Shown piece after piece: positions 46,422-54,000 of a stretch of 64,000 nt of DNA. The stretch is from NCBI GenBank assembly GCA_002284855.1, contig CP015603.1:248001-312000 (forward strand), read 5' to 3'. Every line of letters begins with the position of its first letter. Position 1 is the first letter of the stretch. The translations under genes were made by a program, and so were the position numbers. The DNA is from Actinobacteria bacterium IMCC25003 (GTDB lineage Bacteria > Actinomycetota > Actinomycetes > Nanopelagicales > Nanopelagicaceae). Below the pieces are notes generated by a model. It did no database searches. It worked only from the letters and a program-made list of their open reading frames with translations, and was not told where the DNA came from.

Positions 46422-47692
46422 GTAACTCGTGAATCCGATCCTTCGACCTTTTCAAATTGGCGAGTTTCAGTGAGATCGCGAATTCGTTGGAAACCATCCC
46501 AGACTTCAACATAAGACGTTGGAAGCGGCGAGATTGCTAAACGGATTGAATTTGGTGTCCGGTAATCTGGAATCACGTTGGCAAATTTACGGAGCGCTAC
46601 GCAGATTTTTGCTGCATCGGGATGTTCGATTGAAATATGTCCACCACGTTCCTTCGGATTGCGTGAAGTGAGGAGCGTATAGCCAAGTGGAGCAAGCCAC
46701 TCGTCATAAAGATCAATCATCATCTGAGTTCCGATGGCAGCCTTTGAGGCGATGACATCGATACCTGCTTCAGCAATCATCTCGAAGGCAATTTGTACGC
46801 CTCGGATTCCGATGATGGATGGGCTGGCAATCTGGAATCCGCGAATTCCTTCAGCCTTTTCGAAGTGTGGCCCCATTCCAAATTGATCTTCATTTCCAAA
46901 CCAACCTTGGATGGGAACTTGAAGTTCTTTCTGAACGCGCTTATTAACATAGAGCCAGGCAGGCGAACCAGGGCCAGCATTTCCATATTTATATGTACAG
47001 CCAACTGCAAGGTCGACTCCGCATTCATCGAAGTTCATATCGATCGCACCCGTTGCATGGCTGGCATCCCAAAGAACGTATGCCCCATATGAACGTGCTA
47101 GATCTGTAACCGATTGAATATCCGTGCGAGCACCTGAGCGATATTGAATGACTTCGAAGGTTACGAGAGCAACATCTTCAGACATGTACTTCTCAAGAAG
47201 TTCTGCAGTAATCATTTCATTTTCAGCGATTGCAGGATCTTCGTTATCGATAATGACGAGGTTGAGTCCGAGCTGTTTCGCGATTCCATCAAGAATGTAG
47301 CGATCGGTAGGAAAGTTCGCTGCATCAGTGATGATGGTCTTGCGACCAGGGCGCGCGTTGATTGCCGCAAGACATAACTGGTAGAAATTAACCGATGTTG
47401 TATCGCAGACAAGAACTTGGCCCGCTGCTGCACCTAGAGCCGCGCGACCTAAGAGATCGCCAGCAACCTGAGCTTCATCAATCCAGTGGCTCCATCCGGT
47501 GACGACTTCATTACCCCATTCGTGCGAGACGAAGTCGCTGACCGCCTTAACGGTTGCATGGGGGAGTCGACCGAGTGAATTTCCATCGAGGTAGCAGAGA
47601 TTGGGGTCGGTAATTACGAATTTGCTGCGATACGGAGCAAGAGGATCGTTCTTATCGAGCTCTAAGGCGTATGCGCGGTCAGTCACCTTCAT
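46418..47692 (-). CDS. kynU: Kynureninase
   Basis: PLP enzyme cleaving kynurenine to anthranilate and alanine, 424 residues. FVITDPNLCYLDGNSLGRLP is the N-terminal substrate loop, YVLWDASHATGAIDMNF contains the PLP aspartate, and LAVGCTYKYGNAGPGSPAWLYV the PLP lysine. RGFQIASPSIIG and RTPNSIRLAISPL follow. No kynurenine formamidase gene is adjacent, so that step is encoded elsewhere or supplied by another esterase. Confidence 0.95.
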   Translation of the reverse strand: MKVTDRAYALELDKNDPLAPYRSKFVITDPNLCYLDGNSLGRLPHATVKAVSDFVSHEWGNEVVTGWSHWIDEAQVAGDLLGRAALGAAAGQVLVCDTTSVNFYQLCLAAINARPGRKTIITDAANFPTDRYILDGIAKQLGLNLVIIDNEDPAIAENEMITAELLEKYMSEDVALVTFEVIQYRSGARTDIQSVTDLARSYGAYVLWDASHATGAIDMNFDECGVDLAVGCTYKYGNAGPGSPAWLYVNKRVQKELQVPIQGWFGNEDQFGMGPHFEKAEGIRGFQIASPSIIGIRGVQIAFEMIAEAGIDVIASKAAIGTQMMIDLYDEWLAPLGYTLLTSRNPKERGGHISIEHPDAAKICVALRKFANVIPDYRTPNSIRLAISPLPTSYVEVWDGFQRIRDLTETRQFEKVEGSDSRVT

Positions 47693-47702
47693 AGTTCAAA
47701 GG

Positions 47703-47708
47703 TACGCT
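47703..47708 (+). promoter_or_regulatory. -10 element, near-leaderless start of the ABC-F gene
   Basis: TACGCT with 8 bases to the GTG at 47717; no Shine-Dalgarno. It lies in the 24-base gap from the divergent kynU start. Confidence 0.42.
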
Positions 47709-47716
47709 CTCCTACC

Positions 47717-49489
47717 GTGGCGCGCAATGTAGTGAATATCGAAGAGGTCTCTAAAGCCTTTGATATTCGCCCACTTCTTGAGCAGGTATCGCTCGGAGTA
47801 TCTGAAGGCGATCGCATTGGAATCGTTGGTCGTAATGGAGCCGGTAAATCCACGCTCATGAAAATCATTGCAGGCGTTGAAGAAGCTGATGCAGGTCGAG
47901 TTACTAAGTCGAACTCATCGAAAATTGGAATTCTTTCGCAGATAGATAGCGCTGCCCCTCAATCAACAGTGGGAGATATGGTTCTCGGCAATCGCGAAAA
48001 ACACGATTGGGCGAGCGACCCACGCATCCGTGAAATCTTTACTGGGCTCTTTGGTAGTTTCGATGATCATATCTTTGAACGCACCTTTGCTTCACTCTCT
48101 GGTGGAGAGAAGCGACGTGTGGGATTAGCAAAGCTTCTAATTGATGATCTCGATCTCATTCTTCTTGACGAACCCACCAACCACCTCGATGTGGAAGGTG
48201 TCGCATGGTTAGCAGCCCACCTTAAGAACCGTAGAGATCTAGCAGTTCTCGTTGTTACTCACGATCGCTGGTTCCTTGATGAAGTTACCGATCGCACATG
48301 GGAAGTTGTTCTTGGAAAAGTTGAAGAGTACGACGGCGGTTATTCAGCATTTGTATTGGCAAAGGCAGAACGTGCACGCCAAGCAAATGCGATGGATGCT
48401 CGCCGCAATAACTTGATTCGTAAAGAACTCGCTTGGTTGCGCCGTGGCGCACCTGCGCGAACTACTAAACCAAAATTCCGCGTCGATGCAGCAAATGAAT
48501 TAATTTCGGCAGAACCTGCCCCACGTGATTCAACTGAGTTATTGAAGTTTGCACTGAACCGCTTAGGTAATACCGTCTTTGAACTCCATCACGCGCTTAT
48601 TAAAGCCGGTGACAAGGAGCTGATTGATAACCTGACCTGGAATATCGGCCCGGGCGATCGCATCGGGATTGTCGGCGTAAATGGAGCCGGCAAGACAACG
48701 CTGATGCGTACTTTGGCAGGCCAACTGCAACCTGCTGCAGGCAAGTTAGTCACAGGTATTACCGTCAAGATTGCCTTCCTTACGCAGCACCTCGATGAGC
48801 TCGATCCAACATGGCGCTTACTTGAGGCAGTTGAGAAAGTTGCAACGCATGTTGAAATTGGAAAAGGTAAGACACTTTCAGCCTCTCAATTATGCGAGCG
48901 ACTTGGTTTCGACCGCGATGCCCAGTGGACACCTGTCGGAAACCTTTCTGGTGGAGAACGTCGCCGTCTGCAACTGACTCGCCTTCTCATGGATTCACCG
49001 AACGTTCTACTTCTTGATGAACCGACAAATGATTTTGATATTGAAACGCTTACCGAACTCGAAGATCTTCTCGATAGCTATGGTGGAACTTTGATTGTTA
49101 TCTCCCACGATAGATATTTCCTCGAACGTGTATGCGATCGATTCTGGGGCTTGCTCGGTGATAAGCAGCTCCGTGATCTACCTCGTGGAGTCGATCAATA
49201 CCTCGAACAACGCGTGGCAGCGATTGCGGCATCCGCTTCCTCAGGAAGTAAGACATCATCAACATCGAGCGCCGCAGAGCAGCGTCAATTGAAGAAAGAT
49301 TTGACTCGCGTTGAACGTCAAGTAGCTAAGGGCAAGGAACGCCTTGCGGAACTGCTCAAGGAGCAAGAAGCCGAGAGCTTCAATCCAGAGCGGCTCATTG
49401 CAATTGCTGCTGAGGTTGAAAAGGTGCAGAGCGAATTACAAAGTCGAGAAGAAGAGTGGCTAGAGATAACTCTGGCGCTGGAAAGTTAA
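47717..49489 (+). CDS. ABC-F family ATPase
   Basis: Soluble double-ABC protein of 590 residues acting on ribosomes rather than transport. Cassette 1 has GIVGRNGAGKSTLMKI, LSGGEKRRVGLAKLL and LILLDEPTNHLD. Cassette 2 has GIVGVNGAGKTTLMRT, LSGGERRRLQLTRLL and VLLLDEPTNDFD. The linker contains LIRKELAWLRRGAPARTTKPK, and a C-terminal coiled coil (~515-590, RQLKKDLTRVERQVAKGKERLAELLKEQE) resembles the Uup/TlrC type. There are no membrane segments. The start is GTG. Confidence 0.9.
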   Translation: MARNVVNIEEVSKAFDIRPLLEQVSLGVSEGDRIGIVGRNGAGKSTLMKIIAGVEEADAGRVTKSNSSKIGILSQIDSAAPQSTVGDMVLGNREKHDWASDPRIREIFTGLFGSFDDHIFERTFASLSGGEKRRVGLAKLLIDDLDLILLDEPTNHLDVEGVAWLAAHLKNRRDLAVLVVTHDRWFLDEVTDRTWEVVLGKVEEYDGGYSAFVLAKAERARQANAMDARRNNLIRKELAWLRRGAPARTTKPKFRVDAANELISAEPAPRDSTELLKFALNRLGNTVFELHHALIKAGDKELIDNLTWNIGPGDRIGIVGVNGAGKTTLMRTLAGQLQPAAGKLVTGITVKIAFLTQHLDELDPTWRLLEAVEKVATHVEIGKGKTLSASQLCERLGFDRDAQWTPVGNLSGGERRRLQLTRLLMDSPNVLLLDEPTNDFDIETLTELEDLLDSYGGTLIVISHDRYFLERVCDRFWGLLGDKQLRDLPRGVDQYLEQRVAAIAASASSGSKTSSTSSAAEQRQLKKDLTRVERQVAKGKERLAELLKEQEAESFNPERLIAIAAEVEKVQSELQSREEEWLEITLALES

Positions 49490-49501
49490 TAGGATTTGCA
49501 G

Positions 49502-50461
49502 ATGTCTAAGAAGAACCAGCGCCTCGATGTATTAGCGGCAATCTCCGGCGTCATGATTGCCCTTCAAGCGCGAGCTAATGGCGAACTTTCCCATCTGATC
49601 GGTAATGGAGTGGAAGCAGCGCTTGTCTCATTTGGTTCAGGCCTCATCATCATCGCAGTTATTGCACTCTTTAGCCCTTCCATTAAAGAAGGAGCGCGTA
49701 ACCTCAAAGGTGCAGTTAGTCGAGGCGAGCTACCTCGCTGGACCTTATTTGCGGGCGCCTTAGGCGGCAGTTTTGTAGCGGTACAAACTCATATCGTGCC
49801 GCTTATAGGTGTGGCTATTTACTCTGTTGCTTCGATTGCTGGTCAGACAGCTGCCTCGCTCGTTGTCGATCGCATCGGCCTTACCGGTGGAGGAAAGAAG
49901 CACATCACTCCACGACGTATTGCAGCAGCGCTCTTCACCGTTTTTGCAGTCTTTATCTCAGTCTTCGATCGTATTGATGCACGCAATCTTTCACTCTTTG
50001 CAGTTCTGATGGGTTGTGTTGCAGGAGCAATCGTTGGTGTTCAGCGAGCGATGAATGGACAGATTAATGAACACTCGCACCAGAGTTTCACTACTTCCTT
50101 ACTCAACTTCATTATGGGTACAACTTTTCTCGTAATCTTTTTGGCAATCCTCGTTCTTATGAATTCTGAAGAGTTAGTTCCTTTGCCTGCGGGTCCCTGG
50201 TGGATTTATACCGGTGGAGTAATCGGTGTCATTTACATCGCGTTTACATCAACAATTGTTCAACATCTAGGAGTTCTTACCTTCACGCTCTTTAGCGTGG
50301 GCGGACAACTTGTTGGCTCTTTGCTCATTGATTTGTATTCACCAACCGACGGAGTTCATGTGTCGATTTATTTAGTTACTGGAATTGCTATGACCTATCT
50401 AGGAGTTATCGTAGGCGGCGTGAATAATTCACAATCCCGGAAACGATTGACGCACAAATAA
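49502..50461 (+). CDS. DMT-superfamily transporter (DUF606/YdcZ type)
   Basis: Membrane protein of about 319 residues made of two DUF606-like halves with some ten helices: VLAAISGVMIALQARANGELS opens the first half, VLMGCVAGAIVGVQRAMNGQINEH the second, each with the inner ARANG/RAMNG motif. Members export or import small metabolites; the substrate is unknown. ATG 49502 is preferred because AGGA lies 7 bases upstream; TTG at 49496 would add two residues. Confidence 0.85.
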   Translation: MSKKNQRLDVLAAISGVMIALQARANGELSHLIGNGVEAALVSFGSGLIIIAVIALFSPSIKEGARNLKGAVSRGELPRWTLFAGALGGSFVAVQTHIVPLIGVAIYSVASIAGQTAASLVVDRIGLTGGGKKHITPRRIAAALFTVFAVFISVFDRIDARNLSLFAVLMGCVAGAIVGVQRAMNGQINEHSHQSFTTSLLNFIMGTTFLVIFLAILVLMNSEELVPLPAGPWWIYTGGVIGVIYIAFTSTIVQHLGVLTFTLFSVGGQLVGSLLIDLYSPTDGVHVSIYLVTGIAMTYLGVIVGGVNNSQSRKRLTHK

Positions 50462-51008
50462 AGAAGGCTGCGATTGCGTAGGAAGAGGTCTTTACCCACG
50501 GAAGCGTTGCCGCGTAATACCCAGCCAAGGTAATTCCAGCGCCCCACAGAACTGCACCGAGAGCATTGGCAGATAAAAACTTGTAGTAATTCATCTTCGA
50601 TGCGCCGGCAATCGGTGGAACGAAGGTGCGAATCCACGGAAAGAATCGAGCTGCTACAACTGCCCACCAGCCGGTGTGCTCGTAGAAGCGTTCAGAGCGA
50701 GCAATCATGCGCTGCATACGAAGCGATGTTCGCTTATCCAAATATGGACGTCCAACAACTCGACCGATGACAAAGCCGACTTGATCACCGAAGAACGCCG
50801 CCGCCAGGATGATGACGATCAAAATAGCGATATTTACATCTGCCATAGCCGCAGCTACTAACCCAGCGCTAAAGAGGACTGAATCACCAGGTAGGAAGAA
50901 GCCGAAGAGCAAGCCCGTCTCAATAAAGACGATCGCTCCCACAATGAGATAAAAGATAAATGGATTGAGAGCCGAGAATTGTGCATCGAATGACGCAAGA
51001 ACTTCCAT
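50406..51008 (-). CDS. DedA-family membrane protein (second)
   Basis: A 200-residue DedA protein with TGLLFGFFLPGDSVLFSAGLVA, DQVGFVIGRVVGRPYLDKRTSLRMQ, ARFFPWIRTFVPPIAGASKMNYYKFLSANALGAVLWG and a C-terminal helix. The PWIRTFVP arginine is the family's functional motif. It overlaps the convergent DMT gene at the 3' end by 56 bases and shares one base with the malic enzyme stop upstream, so it is in an operon with malic enzyme and perhaps upp. Confidence 0.9.
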   Translation of the reverse strand: MEVLASFDAQFSALNPFIFYLIVGAIVFIETGLLFGFFLPGDSVLFSAGLVAAAMADVNIAILIVIILAAAFFGDQVGFVIGRVVGRPYLDKRTSLRMQRMIARSERFYEHTGWWAVVAARFFPWIRTFVPPIAGASKMNYYKFLSANALGAVLWGAGITLAGYYAATLPWVKTSSYAIAAFFICASIVSGIVNYSRRLR

Positions 51009-52384
51009 TACACCGACTTCTTTACTGCCGCTGCAACCATTGTTACGACATTGGGATCAAAAACACTTGGAACAATGAACGAGGTATTTAGCTGTGAGGG
51101 ACTTACGCAATCTGCAATCGCTTCAGCTGCAGCAACAAGCAATTTATCTGTGATCTTATGGGCTTGTGCATCGAGAAGTCCGCGGAAGATTCCGGGAAAA
51201 GCTAGAACGTTATTGATCTGGTTGGGATGATCGCTGCGACCCGTTGCAACTACAGCTGCGTACTTACGAGCAATAGCTGGATCGATCTCTGGATCTGGGT
51301 TAGCGAGAGCAAAGACAATTGAGCCCGGAGCCATTGCAGCAACATCTTCTTCATTTAATACCTTTGGCGCGCTTACACCGATAAAGATATCTGCACCAGA
51401 CATCGCTTCATGGATAGAGCCTTTGAAGTTAGCTTGATTGGAGTTTTCGATAAACCAAGCTCGCATTGAATCTTCAGATTGAGAGTCTTTGCTGATTACT
51501 CCATCTTTATCGAAGGCGATGATATTTGTAGCACCGCTAAGAATCAGAAGTCGTGCGATTGCAGTTCCAGCAGCGCCGGCACCGCTCATGATGATCCTGA
51601 CCTTAGCAATATCTTTCTTCACCAACTTCAGTGCATTGCGCAGAGCGGCAAGAACAACAATTGCTGTGCCGTGTTGGTCATCATGAAAGACAGGAATATC
51701 AAGGAGTTCGCGCAGACGTCGTTCGACTTCAAAACAGCGAGGTGCTGAAATATCTTCAAGATTGATACCGCCATAGACAGGTGCGATCAACTGCACTGTG
51801 CGGACGATTTCATCGACATCTTGGGTATCGAGGCAGACTGGCCATGCATCAACATTGGCGAAGCGCTTGAAGAGAGCAGCCTTACCTTCCATGACGGGCA
51901 GAGCAGCTGCGGGTCCGATATTGCCTAGACCAAGTACGGCTGAGCCATCTGTCACCACGGCCACGGTATTGCGCTTCATGGTGAGGCGACGAACATCAGA
52001 TGGGTCATCGACTATCGCTTGAGAGATACGAGCTACGCCTGGTGTGTAGGCGCGAGATAGATCATCGCGAGTCTTGAGTGGAACCTTTGAAGTGACTTCA
52101 ATTTTGCCACCAAGGTGTAACAAGAATGTGCGATCACTGATTTTACGAACAGTAAGGCCATCATGTGATGAGAGTGCAGCATGAATCTCTTGTGCATGAT
52201 CTGCATCAACAGTGTCACAGGTAACGTCTACAACAACTTTTTCAAGAAGTGATTCGACAACATCGAGAGCGGTGATAGTGGCGCCTGCATTGGTAATCGT
52301 CGTCGTAATAAGCGCAACTGGATTTAGCTCAGGTGAACCCTCGACACGGATTGTGATTCCGTAGCCAGGAGATGTTGATGCCAT
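51008..52384 (-). CDS. NAD(P)-dependent malic enzyme with N-terminal ACT domain
   Basis: Decarboxylates malate to pyruvate. An ACT-like regulatory domain covers ~1-80 (ITIRVEGSPELNPVALITTTITNAG). The malic domain has DDLSRAYTPGVARIS (catalytic Tyr region), DGSAVLGLGNIGPAAALPVMEGKA and PVFHDDQHGTAIVVLAAL. The Rossmann motif is RIIMSGAGAAGTAIARLL, then FALANPDPEI. Length 458. It starts one base after the upp stop and overlaps the DedA start downstream, forming upp-maeB-like-dedA. Confidence 0.92.
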   Translation of the reverse strand: MASTSPGYGITIRVEGSPELNPVALITTTITNAGATITALDVVESLLEKVVVDVTCDTVDADHAQEIHAALSSHDGLTVRKISDRTFLLHLGGKIEVTSKVPLKTRDDLSRAYTPGVARISQAIVDDPSDVRRLTMKRNTVAVVTDGSAVLGLGNIGPAAALPVMEGKAALFKRFANVDAWPVCLDTQDVDEIVRTVQLIAPVYGGINLEDISAPRCFEVERRLRELLDIPVFHDDQHGTAIVVLAALRNALKLVKKDIAKVRIIMSGAGAAGTAIARLLILSGATNIIAFDKDGVISKDSQSEDSMRAWFIENSNQANFKGSIHEAMSGADIFIGVSAPKVLNEEDVAAMAPGSIVFALANPDPEIDPAIARKYAAVVATGRSDHPNQINNVLAFPGIFRGLLDAQAHKITDKLLVAAAEAIADCVSPSQLNTSFIVPSVFDPNVVTMVAAAVKKSV

Positions 52385-53023
52385 TTACACAACACCGTAA
52401 AGACGATCGCCGGCATCGCCGAGACCGGGAACGATGTAACCCTTTTCATTGAGTTTCTCATCGAGTGATCCAGTGACAAGAGTGATGGGTACTCCTGAGT
52501 TCTTAAATTCATCTTCGAGAACTTTGATGCCTTCAGGTGCTGCAAGTAGACAGATTGCAGTGATTTCCTGTGCGCCGCGTTCAATTAAATAATTAATTGC
52601 CATGACGAGAGTTCCACCCGTTGCAAGCATGGGATCAAGGATGAAGCATTGGCGACCAGAGACATCTTCGGGAAGACGGTTGGCATAGGTCGATGCTTTC
52701 AAAGTCTCTTCGTCGCGAACCATTCCGAGGAATCCAACTTGAGCTGTGGGAAGTAACTTCACCATACCTTCGAGCATTCCAAGACCTGCGCGCAAGATAG
52801 GAACAACAATTGGTCGAGGTTCTGCCATCTTGAGGCCAGTTGTTGCAGTTACTGGAGTCTTAATGTTGACAGTCTTTGTACGAACTTCGCGAGTTGCTTC
52901 GTATGCAAGCAGCGTTACGAGTTCTTCGACAAGGAGTCGGAAAGTTGGTGAATCGGTTCTTTCATCACGTAAAACAGTGAGTTTGTGAGAGATCAGCGGG
53001 TGATTCGCAACGTGAACTTTCAT
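52385..53023 (-). CDS. upp: Uracil phosphoribosyltransferase
   Basis: Salvages uracil to UMP using [24 protein letters not shown] is the family's N-terminus, so I place the start at ATG 53023. [14 protein letters not shown] and [21 protein letters not shown] (PRPP loop) are diagnostic; [12 protein letters not shown] ends the protein. Length 212 is standard. ACCTTA at 53031-53036 reads TAAGGT on the minus strand, a -10 element 7 bases before the ATG, so it is likely leaderless. Confidence 0.96.
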   Translation of the reverse strand: MKVHVANHPLISHKLTVLRDERTDSPTFRLLVEELVTLLAYEATREVRTKTVNIKTPVTATTGLKMAEPRPIVVPILRAGLGMLEGMVKLLPTAQVGFLGMVRDEETLKASTYANRLPEDVSGRQCFILDPMLATGGTLVMAINYLIERGAQEITAICLLAAPEGIKVLEDEFKNSGVPITLVTGSLDEKLNEKGYIVPGLGDAGDRLYGVV

Positions 53024-53057
53024 GTCATCTACCTTACAGGGCTTTCTTTCCACTTCA

Positions 53058-53543
53058 ATGAGTGCCAATATGGGTGATGTGTCAGATGTAACCCAGGACT
53101 TCGCAATTGAGGCGTGGCATGAAGATGGGCGCTGGTCGATTGCATCCTTACCTGACCCTGATGACTTAACTCACATCATCGACCGGCTCAAGAAACAACA
53201 GACAAATGGCGGAGCAGTTGCGCTGATTGCAATTGATGACGAATTCTTCTTGGCCATTCGAGTTCTTGGAACCCACGTGAAGTTTTTTATTAGTGACGTT
53301 ACCTGTGCAATTGATTACGAAGTTGCAGCAGAGTTTCTCGATCTTGCCGATATTGATCAACCTGAGGAAGATGATGAACCACTTCCAGCCGGCGACCTCG
53401 ATATCTTCTCCGACCTTGGTCTGCAGAGCATGGAACTTTCAACAATCTGTGATGATGCGGATCTATTCCCAGATGAACAGATTGAAGCAATTGCAAGTCG
53501 TTTAGGATTTGGTGACGATTTAGCAGAGTTACTGGAGTCCTAA
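53058..53543 (+). CDS. tRNA adenosine deaminase-associated protein
   Basis: Small acidic protein (~161 residues) of the actinobacterial family found next to tad[39 protein letters not shown] and an Asp/Glu-rich C-terminal half ([25 protein letters not shown]). The function is unproven; the constant neighbourhood suggests an accessory role in wobble A-to-I editing. ATG 53058 gives [18 protein letters not shown] 53070 is also possible. It is divergent from upp, and tadA follows with a gap of at most 28 bases. Confidence 0.85.
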   Translation: MSANMGDVSDVTQDFAIEAWHEDGRWSIASLPDPDDLTHIIDRLKKQQTNGGAVALIAIDDEFFLAIRVLGTHVKFFISDVTCAIDYEVAAEFLDLADIDQPEEDDEPLPAGDLDIFSDLGLQSMELSTICDDADLFPDEQIEAIASRLGFGDDLAELLES

Positions 53544-53571
53544 AATTTCATCACGTACACCTGAAGAAATT

Positions 53572-54000
53572 ATGCAAGAAGCGCTAGCAATCGCTCGGTC
53601 TGCACTTGCAACTGGCGATGTTCCTGTTGGTGCAATCGTTATCAATAAAGATGGCGTTGTTGTTGGAAAAGGTTCCAATGAGCGAGAAGCCAATAATGAT
53701 CCGACTGCCCATGCAGAAGTGGTTGCAATCCGTAACGCAGCTGCACGTTTACAGAATTCACGCCTCGATGGTTGCACCTTGATTGTCACGCTTGAACCAT
53801 GTGCCATGTGCGCTGGTGCAATTGCACAGTCACGCATTTCTCATCTCATCTTTGGCGCATGGGATGAAAAAGCAGGAGCTGTGGGATCCGTCTGGGATGT
53901 TCTACGTGATCCACGCTCAATCTTCAAGGTGGAAGTTACTTCAGGAGTGCTTGAGAACGAGTGTGCTGCTTTATTGAAAGAGTTCTTCTCAGACAAGTAG
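53572..54000 (+). CDS. tadA: tRNA-specific adenosine deaminase
   Basis: Zinc deaminase converting A34 to inosine in tRNA-Arg(ACG), whose gene lies at 34741. MQEALAIARSALATGDVPVGAIV starts the deaminase fold, HAEVVAIRNAA holds the zinc His and catalytic Glu, and LEPCAMCAGAIAQSRI the two zinc cysteines. Length 142. In-frame sequence upstream (SSRTPEEI) back to an ATT at 53545 resembles extra N-terminal helix residues, so the true start might be the non-canonical ATT. The 3' end overlaps the convergent transporter gene. Confidence 0.93.
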   Translation: MQEALAIARSALATGDVPVGAIVINKDGVVVGKGSNEREANNDPTAHAEVVAIRNAAARLQNSRLDGCTLIVTLEPCAMCAGAIAQSRISHLIFGAWDEKAGAVGSVWDVLRDPRSIFKVEVTSGVLENECAALLKEFFSDK

